7,022 bases of DNA, taken from contig JAFGBW010000175.1 in the NCBI GenBank assembly GCA_016932965.1, positions 1-7,022 of the forward strand, read 5' to 3'. The translations under genes were made by a program, and so were the position numbers. The notes under the pieces are model-generated. The model saw only the letters and a program-made list of their open reading frames with translations. It had not been told where the DNA came from and did no database searches. Within the stretch, counting starts at the first letter, position 1. Every line of letters starts with the position of its first letter. The DNA is from Candidatus Auribacterota bacterium. Lineage in GTDB: Bacteria; Auribacterota; JAFGBW01. Shown one piece after another: positions 1 through 6,625 of this stretch.

Positions 1-1398
1 AAGATCAAACTCCATGATTTTTTCCCATTCCTTGATGGATTTCTCAAATTCATTTTCGTTGAAATAAATCTCGGCCTGCTCCCGGATGAATACAATCTGC
101 TTTTGGACCTGCCTCTCTTTTTCCTGCTTTTCGGCTTCTTTTATCCTATCAGCCTCTTCCCTTTTATTCTTTTCCTCCAGCTTGGCTCTGGCTTTTTCCA
201 GCTCAACTAATATAGCCGGATTGGACGGGTCCATCGCATAACACTTCTCCAAAATGGTCACAGCCTGAAGGTAGTCCCCCTGGGAAAGAAATTTCAGTGC
301 TGATTCAAAAAAATCCCGGACCTCTGCCTCGCGTTTCTGTTTTGCCTCCCACTCCATTTCTCTTTTTTTAACATTCCATTCCCTTTCCTTCTGCAAATCC
401 AGACGCTTTTGTTCTTCCTCCGCCAAAAGCCGTTCCTCCACTCTTTTCATGTATAATTCCAGCTCTTCGTAATTCGGATTCAGCTTCATGACAACCGTAA
501 AACATCCCACCGCCTGCTGATACTGTCCTGTCATGAAATACTGGATGCCCATGACATAATTATCCCTGATTTGAAACTCTCTGTCTTCCAGTTCCTTTTT
601 TTCCCGTTCTGATTTTGATTTTTCCTCTTTTTCAGCCTGCATCATGGCATCATGAATACATTTGATCTCTCGGAGAATCTCTTCCCGGTGAGGATCCAAT
701 ATAAGAATCTGTTCCAGATAGGACACAGCCTTTGACTGATCCTTATTATTCAGGCAATCCTGAGCTTTCAACTGCCATTCGCGGATCTTCCTCAATTTCT
801 CTTCGCCTTCGGCCCTGGCTTTTTCGAGGACTTTTTTCTTTTCCCTGAACTGATTTTCAGCCTTGCTTAGTGTCTCCTGGACTTCCTTATTATCCGGCAT
901 CAGCAGAAGTGCCTTTTCAAGAAATCCAATGGCCTGTTCATATTCTTCCATTCTCAAATGCGTATTCGCAGTCACCATCCATTCATGCAAAAGCCGTTTT
1001 TTTTCCTCGCTCTCCTTTTTTGCCTTGTTTAAGATTTCATTGATCTCGCGGATGCGTTGCTCGCATTCTTCGGCGTATTTCAATGCCTCAGGCTGCTTTC
1101 CGCCCAAAGACACGGCTGACTGGAATTCCTCCAAAGCGCGTTCAAACTGTCCTTCCCGGTAAAAACGCTTGCCGGATTCCAAAAGATCCTGCACCTCCCT
1201 CGCCCGTTTTTTAGCCTCCTGTTCTTTCTGGAACCGCTCGTTTTCCTTCTGTTTCATCAGTGTCTTGATCTTCTGAATATGATAGATAGCCCGGACATTT
1301 TTCGGCTCCAAAGAGAGGACCTCCAGATACAACTCGATGGCCTCTTCCAACAGTCCCCCCTTCTCCTTTGTCTCACCGGAGTCGAACAACTCCTCCAT
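1..1398 (-). repeat. TPR-plus-linker repeat array of the second TPR gene (at least 7 units)
   Basis: The first four anchors (residues 94, 162, 230, 298) are spaced 68, 68 and 68 residues apart, a 204-nt period. Later spacings are 72, 83 and 75. Each unit is one TPR plus a charged linker. The nucleotide copies are diverged, so this is an old protein-level repeat rather than a recent DNA tandem array. Positions were counted by hand from the translation. Confidence 0.85.
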
Positions 1399-1620
1399 AC
1401 GGGATTTCTTTCTTTCTTCCTCTTCTCGAGTGGCCTTGATTTCGGATTCTAAAAAAGACAATTTTGTCTTTGTTTCCATCAAATCCGAATACGTCTCAGA
1501 AAACTGTTTCTCGAGATTCCGCAATTCCTCGAATTCCTTGAGATTTCTCGCGTATTTCTCTACATCCTTCTCATCCAGACTGAAGGACACGGTCCCTTGT
1601 GTCTTTAAAATCTCATCCAT
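1..1620 (-). CDS. TPR / charged coiled-coil repeat protein, second copy (C-terminus beyond the left edge)
   Basis: The reading frame is open for 540 codons from the ATG at 1620 to the window edge, with no stop, so the C-terminus is missing. Residues 1-70 form a charged, probably helical lead-in starting MDEILKTQG. At least seven TPRs follow. Taking the conserved small residue of TPR position 20 as anchor, they sit at residues 94, 162, 230, 298, 370, 453 and 528. Unit 5 shows the classical signature: G358 (position 8), Y361 (11), A370 (20), F374 (24) and P382 (32). Between TPRs lie linkers rich in Glu, Lys, Arg and Gln that should form long helices. No signal peptide or membrane segment is seen, so it is probably cytoplasmic. 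It is a paralogue of the gene just upstream, overlapping it by 8 nt (ATGGATGA), which suggests coupled translation. TPRs bind proteins; the partner here is unknown. The repeat type is clear; the cellular role is not. Confidence 0.9.
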   Translation of the reverse strand, partial: MDEILKTQGTVSFSLDEKDVEKYARNLKEFEELRNLEKQFSETYSDLMETKTKLSFLESEIKATREEEERKKSRMEELFDSGETKEKGGLLEEAIELYLEVLSLEPKNVRAIYHIQKIKTLMKQKENERFQKEQEAKKRAREVQDLLESGKRFYREGQFERALEEFQSAVSLGGKQPEALKYAEECEQRIREINEILNKAKKESEEKKRLLHEWMVTANTHLRMEEYEQAIGFLEKALLLMPDNKEVQETLSKAENQFREKKKVLEKARAEGEEKLRKIREWQLKAQDCLNNKDQSKAVSYLEQILILDPHREEILREIKCIHDAMMQAEKEEKSKSEREKKELEDREFQIRDNYVMGIQYFMTGQYQQAVGCFTVVMKLNPNYEELELYMKRVEERLLAEEEQKRLDLQKEREWNVKKREMEWEAKQKREAEVRDFFESALKFLSQGDYLQAVTILEKCYAMDPSNPAILVELEKARAKLEEKNKREEADRIKEAEKQEKERQVQKQIVFIREQAEIYFNENEFEKSIKEWEKIMEFDL

Positions 1621-4600
1621 TGTTTTCGGTTCCTCTTTCCTCGGCCGTATTCCTGGAAATGCCCAATTCCCTGATTTTATCTTCAGCATTTAATATACCG
1701 TTTTTTATTTCAACATTGTCCGGATCCATGATCAGGGCTTTCTCAAGAATCTCGATCATCTTCTCATACTGCCCGTCGTTAAAATATCGGTTGGCCATAA
1801 AAATCAAACGTTCAATGTTTTTTCTCTCTTCTTCCTTCTCTTTTCTTTCCTTCTCATTCTTATCCCGCTTTTCCTGGAGAAGGCCCTCTGCCTTCTCCAA
1901 TTCTTTCATCAGGCGTGAATCCGATCCGAATATCACCATGGCCCTTTCCCAGACCTGGACGGCTTTTTCCACCTCATTATTCCGGAGCAGCATGCGTCCC
2001 TCCAAGACAGCCTGATTGATCTGCCTTTCCTTTTGATCCTTCATCTCGTTTATCTGAATGGCTTCAATTTCTTTTTCCTTGATTCTGATTTTTGCGCGTC
2101 TGATCTCATCTTTGATTAGCGGATTTGAAGGCTGGATAAATTCGGCCTTTTCCCATTCCTCGATGGCCCGCTCATAATCGTTTTTCTGAAAATATTCCAG
2201 CCCGATCTTGTAGATAGTCCGTATCTCCTCCATCTGCTTCTGCTTCTTCATCTCCTGCTTTTCTTTTTCAGCCCGGAGTTCCTCTTCCCTGAATCTGGCC
2301 CTTTCCTCCCTCAATGCGTCCTCACGCTTTTTCTCCTCAATGATGCGGTCACGCAGTTCTTTGACGGGTTTATTCTCCGAATCATAAAAAAGCACTTCCT
2401 GGCATAAACTCAATGCTTCTGCATAAGACCCTGAAGCGTATAATTTGGCCGACAAGGCGGCCATGTCTTTTATGCGGTCCTTTAAAGCCACTTTATCTGC
2501 CATATCTCTTTCAATCTTTTGCCTCAGATGCCTTTTTAATTCCAAAATGGCCTTATGCGCACCCTCATGCTTGTAGTCCAATTCCAGGATCTTTTCGTAA
2601 ATCAGAATAGCTTTATCATAATCCCCTGCGTAAAAAAGCCTCTCCCCTTCCCACAACAAACGGTTGACTTCCTTGTTTTCTCTTTCCTGACGCTCTTTTG
2701 CTTCCAGGATATTCTGATTTTCCCTGCGCTTTTCACTGTCAATCTGCTGGATATAGTCCACGATTTCCTTGTTTTCCGGATCCAGTTCCAGTGCCCGGTA
2801 AAAATAATCCTGCGCCTCTTTCCAAAGCCCGCGTTTCATTTCAATATGGCCTTTGACCAGAAGTTCCTGAATGCTCATCCTGTTCTTTGCCGCCCGTTCC
2901 TCCTGTTCCCTCATTTCCCGGGAACGTTCCTCTATCCGATAGGATTCCATGAGATCCTTCAAAGATCCGATCTCTTTTAGAATCAATTCATTTCCCGGGA
3001 ACAACAACGCGGCCTTTTCCCCTTCCGCGATAGCCTCTTCAAAATGATTCTCCCTGATCAGCTGGCTGACACGGATCTTCAAACGCTGATAATGATCCTG
3101 AAATTCCTCCTTCAGCCGGGAATCCCTTTCTTTCTTTGATTCGTTCTCATTGAATTTTTGAAAGGTGCGTATCTTGAAATTGGATGCGTCCTCATCGGCA
3201 GGGTTATCATAACCCGCATCCTTGAAATACAGATACGCTTCCCCGTATTCTCCCAGCTGATAATATTGAAGCCCCTTTTTTAAATTGGAAATAAAAGCCT
3301 CTCTTCTCGCAATCTCACATTTATCCTCTTGCTCTTTTACTTTTTTAAACTGCTCTTCATGATCCACCAGCCTGACTTTCAAATCCTTGTCCAGCGCCCC
3401 TTGATGTTTGAGATCTTCCAGAAGAAGGATCGCTTCTTTTACATCTTTTTTTAGGAGGGCCTTTCTGAAGGCGCATTCCGTCTCCGCGATCTTATTTTTC
3501 AGGGCGTCCTTCTCCCTTAAGATTTCCTGTTCCTTGCTGCGCTCCTCCTCCTCTCTTTTAAGGAGACAAGACAATTCTTGGGCCTTTTCCTTCAATTCCT
3601 CTTTTTCTGGATAGTCCACCATGAGCCGGCGGAGTTTATAAAGCGCGTCCAAATTCCTGTTCCCCTTGGAAAGAGCTTCGGATTCATGCAGTCTTTCCAC
3701 ATAGGAACGCTCCCTTTCCTTTTGACTTTCAGCCATGTTTTCCTGTTTCTTCTGGATATCTAAAACGTCTTTTTCAGTCTTTTGACGATACAAGAGTTCC
3801 AGTTCGCGGATTTTTTCCATGGTTTCCGCGTAAACGGAGTCCGGACAATCAACCAGTATCTCTTCCAGAGCTTCAATAGCCTGAAAATAATCCCCGTTTC
3901 TGGAAAGTCTCATGGCTTTCAATTGAATCTCCCGCAAACGTTTTTTCTGTTCCTCTTCCCTGCGTGCATTGACTTCAGCTTCCTCGGAAAGCTTCTCCTG
4001 ACAGGTTTTAAGACCTTCAAGAGCGACCGAATTTTCAGGGTCCAGCAACAGGCAATTCTCATATTGTTCAACAGCTTTTGTGTATTCCGCCTTAAAAAGA
4101 TAATGCCTCCCCAAACTGATCCCTTTTATGACTTCCTTCTTTTTTCGTTCCTGCTCCTGGTGTTTCTGCTGATTCTGAATGTCTTTATCTTTTAAACGGC
4201 TCTCGCATTCAGCAAGAAGGCGGCAGGTCTCCGCGTCAGAGCCGTAAACTCTCATGGTCTCCTCGAGTATTTCTACCGCATCCGAGTCTTTCCCTTCACG
4301 GATCTTTTTCCTTGCAAGATTGTAGTATTCGATTCTCTCTCGCTCTTTTTTTGAATAAATCTCCTTTTCCCTGATCTTTCCTTCTGAGAGCTCCGAGAGT
4401 TTCTTTTCAGCTGTCTCGATACCGGATAAGGCAATGCTGTTGTTCTCTTCCAATATGAGGACGGATTCCCATTCGGAAATGGCCTGCTCATAATGACCGT
4501 TTCTGAAATAAGAGCGTGCTTTGATCAAGCGCTCCGTCACTTCCTTGCGTTTTTGCGCCAGCTTCTCTTTTTCCTCCTCTTTAGCCTCTAATATTTTCTG

Positions 4601-4771
4601 TGCCAGCGTTTCGGCCAGTGTTTTTCGTTTTTCCTCCAGTTCCTTTAAAAAAGCCTGGGAATGATCGATCTTATCCCTTATCTTTTCTTTTTCCTGGGAA
4701 AGCGTCTTCAGATCCTCCCTCATTTCCGGCATTTTTTCACCTTCACCCTGTTTCATGAAATCATTCATCAT
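1613..4771 (-). CDS. Large TPR / charged coiled-coil repeat protein, 14 TPR units
   Basis: The product has 1052 residues and no visible signal peptide or membrane segment. Residues 1-77 are a Lys/Glu-rich helical lead-in. Fourteen TPRs follow, with position-20 anchors at residues 97, 165, 233, 298, 376, 447, 512, 580, 653, 721, 786, 869, 937 and 1005. Unit 12 fits the TPR consensus closely: G857, Y860, A869, W873 in place of F24, A876 and P881. Linkers between TPRs are very rich in Glu, Lys, Arg and Gln and should form long helices or coiled coils. Units 5 and 6 are the most diverged, and unit 7 is rich in Tyr. The protein ends about 30 residues after the last TPR. It starts 3 nt after the STAS gene, behind the strongest ribosome binding site in the window; an ATG at codon 2 is an alternative start. 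TPR proteins are docking scaffolds, and operon context suggests a link with the partner-switch proteins. That link is inferred. Confidence 0.93.
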   Translation of the reverse strand: MMNDFMKQGEGEKMPEMREDLKTLSQEKEKIRDKIDHSQAFLKELEEKRKTLAETLAQKILEAKEEEKEKLAQKRKEVTERLIKARSYFRNGHYEQAISEWESVLILEENNSIALSGIETAEKKLSELSEGKIREKEIYSKKERERIEYYNLARKKIREGKDSDAVEILEETMRVYGSDAETCRLLAECESRLKDKDIQNQQKHQEQERKKKEVIKGISLGRHYLFKAEYTKAVEQYENCLLLDPENSVALEGLKTCQEKLSEEAEVNARREEEQKKRLREIQLKAMRLSRNGDYFQAIEALEEILVDCPDSVYAETMEKIRELELLYRQKTEKDVLDIQKKQENMAESQKERERSYVERLHESEALSKGNRNLDALYKLRRLMVDYPEKEELKEKAQELSCLLKREEEERSKEQEILREKDALKNKIAETECAFRKALLKKDVKEAILLLEDLKHQGALDKDLKVRLVDHEEQFKKVKEQEDKCEIARREAFISNLKKGLQYYQLGEYGEAYLYFKDAGYDNPADEDASNFKIRTFQKFNENESKKERDSRLKEEFQDHYQRLKIRVSQLIRENHFEEAIAEGEKAALLFPGNELILKEIGSLKDLMESYRIEERSREMREQEERAAKNRMSIQELLVKGHIEMKRGLWKEAQDYFYRALELDPENKEIVDYIQQIDSEKRRENQNILEAKERQERENKEVNRLLWEGERLFYAGDYDKAILIYEKILELDYKHEGAHKAILELKRHLRQKIERDMADKVALKDRIKDMAALSAKLYASGSYAEALSLCQEVLFYDSENKPVKELRDRIIEEKKREDALREERARFREEELRAEKEKQEMKKQKQMEEIRTIYKIGLEYFQKNDYERAIEEWEKAEFIQPSNPLIKDEIRRAKIRIKEKEIEAIQINEMKDQKERQINQAVLEGRMLLRNNEVEKAVQVWERAMVIFGSDSRLMKELEKAEGLLQEKRDKNEKERKEKEEERKNIERLIFMANRYFNDGQYEKMIEILEKALIMDPDNVEIKNGILNAEDKIRELGISRNTAEERGTENNG
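1631..1636 (-). promoter_or_regulatory. Probable ribosome binding site of the second TPR gene
   Basis: On the coding strand this reads AGAGGA, 10 nt before the ATG at 1620. It lies inside the end of the upstream TPR gene. The spacing is a little long, but it supports the ATG at 1620 over an in-frame ATG at 1689, whose extra N-terminal residues do not look like the rest of the protein. Confidence 0.5.
1715..4540 (-). repeat. TPR-plus-linker repeat array of the first TPR gene (14 units, modal period 68 residues)
   Basis: Spacings between consecutive TPR position-20 anchors are 68, 68, 65, 78, 71, 65, 68, 73, 68, 65, 83, 68 and 68 residues. The modal unit of 68 equals two TPR lengths, but only one half of each unit carries the TPR signature. 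The other half is charged and low in hydrophobic residues. The array covers residues 78 to 1019. Confidence 0.85.
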
Positions 4772-4774
4772 GAC

Positions 4775-5167
4775 TTATGCCTCCCTCCACGACTGCCATA
4801 ATAAATCCTTCTCCAAATCCATAACCGTGTTGGGCATCTCCATGAGGGCCTCTGGCGGCGGGAATGTGTAAATATCCACTATTTTATCCAAAAATCCCAT
4901 CTGTAGGACCGGCATCAATCCTTTTTCAGCCAGAAGCGAAGGATTCCATCCTTTTTCTCTGAGGGAAAAAAGCATCTCCTTCAGCCAGACCAAACCACAG
5001 CTGGAAATATAAAGTTGACGCCGCAAATCAATCCATATCCCGGCTTCTCTTTGAGGAGGCCGAAGCAGCGTCTCATCCGTTGTGATGGGTTCTTTCGAAA
5101 CCCCAAAAATCATTTCCGTTTCATCCGGAAAAATCCGTATCCGTTTCTCTTTGCATTCTACTTTCAT
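4775..5167 (-). CDS. STAS-domain protein, SpoIIAA/RsbV/HsbA-like anti-sigma-antagonist type, with Cys at the phospho-serine position
   Basis: The product has 130 residues, close to a single STAS domain. The recognisable part starts at residue 44: a strand (IWIDLRRQLYI), the turn S55-S56-C57-G58-L59, a helix (residues 60-72), a strand (NPSLLA) and a helix leading to GFLDKIVDIY. This follows the family pattern 'vvlDLs…iDSSGLgvL…G…L…gLd…iy'. In SpoIIAA the motif is D-S-S-G, and the second Ser is phosphorylated by the partner kinase; here that position reads Cys57, and the Asp is Ser55. STAS proteins of this class bind RsbW-like kinases and free their targets. The ATG lies in an ATGA overlap with the stop of the upstream regulator, which carries a kinase-like domain, so the two are probably made together and bind each other. 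The start has only a weak ribosome site, consistent with coupling. The first 40 residues match the family poorly. Family assignment is by pattern, not by search. Confidence 0.75.
   Translation of the reverse strand: MKVECKEKRIRIFPDETEMIFGVSKEPITTDETLLRPPQREAGIWIDLRRQLYISSCGLVWLKEMLFSLREKGWNPSLLAEKGLMPVLQMGFLDKIVDIYTFPPPEALMEMPNTVMDLEKDLLWQSWREA
4780..4788 (-). promoter_or_regulatory. Strong Shine-Dalgarno of the large TPR gene, inside the end of the STAS gene
   Basis: The coding strand reads GGAGGGAGG, 8 nt before the ATG at 4771. It falls in the last codons of the STAS gene (Trp127, Arg128, Glu129). It is the best match to the anti-Shine-Dalgarno sequence among the gene starts here, so the scaffold may be made in larger amounts than the STAS protein. 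Confidence 0.75.
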
Positions 5168-6537
5168 GACACAGATTCCAATATCAGCAGATTGTTTTCA
5201 TTTTTTAAATCCACCAATTTCCTGATGAACCGGGCACCCCTGGGGACAGAGAGGAACTCATCATTCTTATCGGCTTCTTCGTCCTCTTCCTTGACAATAG
5301 AACCGATATTTGCGCCCGAAACGCATAACCGGAAAGCCTTGTCTGAAACAAACCTGACATCGATTGAAAAGGCTTTCTCAAATCGTTTATCTTTTATAAG
5401 AACGAAAAGTTCCGCTAACGCGCTCAAAAACCGGACAATCAATTTTCTTGGAATTTGTTCCATTTCAAGTGTTTCCCTGAAAAACTGAAAACATTCCCTG
5501 ACATCCAAGGAAGCCCATTCTGTTTCATAGACATATGAGGTTGTTTTATCCGGCAGAAAGTAAACAATCAGAATAGGATCTTCCAGGGAAAGCAATTGAT
5601 AGTGATGCGCCAATACCGACAGCCATTGCTTTGAAAAATGGGGCCATCCAAGCTTTTTCCTTTTTAAAGTTTCCTTTGATATCTCACTCAAAGCGTCTCT
5701 TTGTTGAAACCCCTTCTCACCCCCGTTAAAAAGTAAAATGTCATTTCTGGAAAAAGAGAAATTCCCTTCTCCATGGCTCCATATCCGCGGGGAAATCCCT
5801 TGTTTTTCCTCTGTCCCTGGTATAACAAGAAACGACACAGGGCCGAAAACACTCCATTGAACCTCCTCACGAACCGAATCCATCTCCATGAGAATAAAAG
5901 AACAATCCGTGTTTGTCCCCATGGCATCCCGCATGAAAGAAACCATTTCTTTGAAAGGGGCGGCTTTCTGACAAAGAGCCTGAAATGCCCCGCGGATAAA
6001 CCCTTGAGCCTCTTTGTCCGCCTGAAACACATAACAAAAAAAGTGACGTTTTCCCGTTGTCTGATGGAAAACCTTCCAGTTTTTTTCCGGATCCCTATAG
6101 TAATGAACCAGATGGAAATCATCCCCGGTTTCACGGATCAGGTAAAAGGATCTCTCCCCTTTTTTTATTCCTGCTGCAGGGAGCGGTGCGAGTTCCTTTA
6201 TACGGGAAAGAAGTGCCGTATTGTCAAAAGGTTTCTGAAAAATATCATGGACACCAAGCCTCAATGCTTCCATCACATCCTCCAGATTCAAATAGGCGGA
6301 AATGATGACGCTTTTTGCAGGATTTTTCTCCTCACGAAGTTTCCGAATCAGTTCCAGTCCCGACATGCCGGGCATTTTCAGGTCTGTAATGATGAAATCA
6401 AAGCTCTTCTCATGAATGCGTGTCAAAGCTTCTGATGCGGTTCGCGACGTTTCAACGGCAAACCCCTCTGCTGAAAAGGCTCTTTTCAGGCCATTCACGA
6501 TAGATTCCTGATCATCTATCACTAATACACGAGGCAT
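5164..6537 (-). CDS. Response regulator: receiver + diverged SpoIIE/RsbU-type PP2C + diverged RsbW-like GHKL domain
   Basis: The product has 457 residues and should be cytoplasmic. Residues 1-118 are a CheY-like receiver with all key positions: D8/D9, phospho-acceptor D52 in TDLKMPG, S80, and K102 in QKPF. Residues about 128-327 resemble a SpoIIE-type PP2C phosphatase: GDDF (138-141) for GGDF, ADKEAQG (173-179) for GDVSGHG, WSVFGPVSFLVIPG for the 'aGHpPplll' strand, DILLFNGG (266-273) for 'D.LllYTDG', and LED (318-320) for the final DD. D140 and D174 may still bind metal, but the TDG Asp is Gly272. Residues about 340-455 resemble an RsbW-type kinase: LAELFVL (374-380) is the N box with Leu380 for Asn, SGANIGS (407-413) a broken G1 box, and PRGARFIRKLVD (432-443) the G2 box. 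HsbR and CrsR have the same domain order, and RssB shows that a receiver can control an inactive PP2C. An AAGGA site precedes the ATG. The receiver is certain; the other two domains are probable. Confidence 0.88.
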   Translation of the reverse strand: MPRVLVIDDQESIVNGLKRAFSAEGFAVETSRTASEALTRIHEKSFDFIITDLKMPGMSGLELIRKLREEKNPAKSVIISAYLNLEDVMEALRLGVHDIFQKPFDNTALLSRIKELAPLPAAGIKKGERSFYLIRETGDDFHLVHYYRDPEKNWKVFHQTTGKRHFFCYVFQADKEAQGFIRGAFQALCQKAAPFKEMVSFMRDAMGTNTDCSFILMEMDSVREEVQWSVFGPVSFLVIPGTEEKQGISPRIWSHGEGNFSFSRNDILLFNGGEKGFQQRDALSEISKETLKRKKLGWPHFSKQWLSVLAHHYQLLSLEDPILIVYFLPDKTTSYVYETEWASLDVRECFQFFRETLEMEQIPRKLIVRFLSALAELFVLIKDKRFEKAFSIDVRFVSDKAFRLCVSGANIGSIVKEEDEEADKNDEFLSVPRGARFIRKLVDLKNENNLLILESVS

Positions 6538-6625
6538 ATTTGTCCTTATATCCTAAATGTTATTTCTGAATCTATTTTCATACTCAATTCTCAATTTAAA
6601 CTTGTCCATTCTCAAAGTTTCCCCC
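6538..6625 (-). other. 88-nt AT-rich intergenic region between the LysM and regulator genes
   Basis: This is the only non-coding gap of note. On the coding strand it has TTGAGAAT at 6615-6608 and 6594-6587, and a variant TTGAGTAT at 6587-6580. A weak hairpin is possible near its upstream end: AAACTT and AAGTTT (6620-6615 and 6603-6598) around an 11-nt loop, with no U-tract after it. I see no convincing sigma-70 promoter pair and no strong terminator, so both read-through from the LysM gene and a separate promoter remain possible. Confidence 0.4.
6543..6547 (-). promoter_or_regulatory. Ribosome binding site of the response regulator
   Basis: AAGGA on the coding strand, 5 nt before the ATG at 6537. 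It supports that start. Confidence 0.7.

Noticed and set aside
1613-1692. A frameshift splitting one long TPR gene into two
   Set aside because: The downstream gene has its own ATG, a ribosome site and a non-TPR lead-in. Its frame upstream of the ATG gives non-helical, proline-containing sequence and then a stop at 1690-1692.
1599-2015. Ser/Phe-rich open frames on the plus strand across the TPR genes (this one and several others)
   Set aside because: The runs of Ser, Phe and Leu are the antisense image of Glu/Lys/Arg codons in the TPR linkers. They are not separate genes.
1-4540. Recent DNA tandem repeat or satellite with a 204-nt period
   Set aside because: The period is clear in protein, but the nucleotide copies are too diverged for a recent tandem array. 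There are only short similar stretches, such as those encoding Y-E-x-A-I.
5773-6435. Open frame of 220 codons on the plus strand, opposite the response regulator
   Set aside because: It lies fully antisense to a well-supported receiver-containing gene, has no recognisable domain, and its composition is what an antisense reading gives.
6598-6620. Hairpin after the LysM gene as a rho-independent terminator
   Set aside because: The stem is short and AT-rich, the loop is 11 nt, and no T-run follows on the coding strand.
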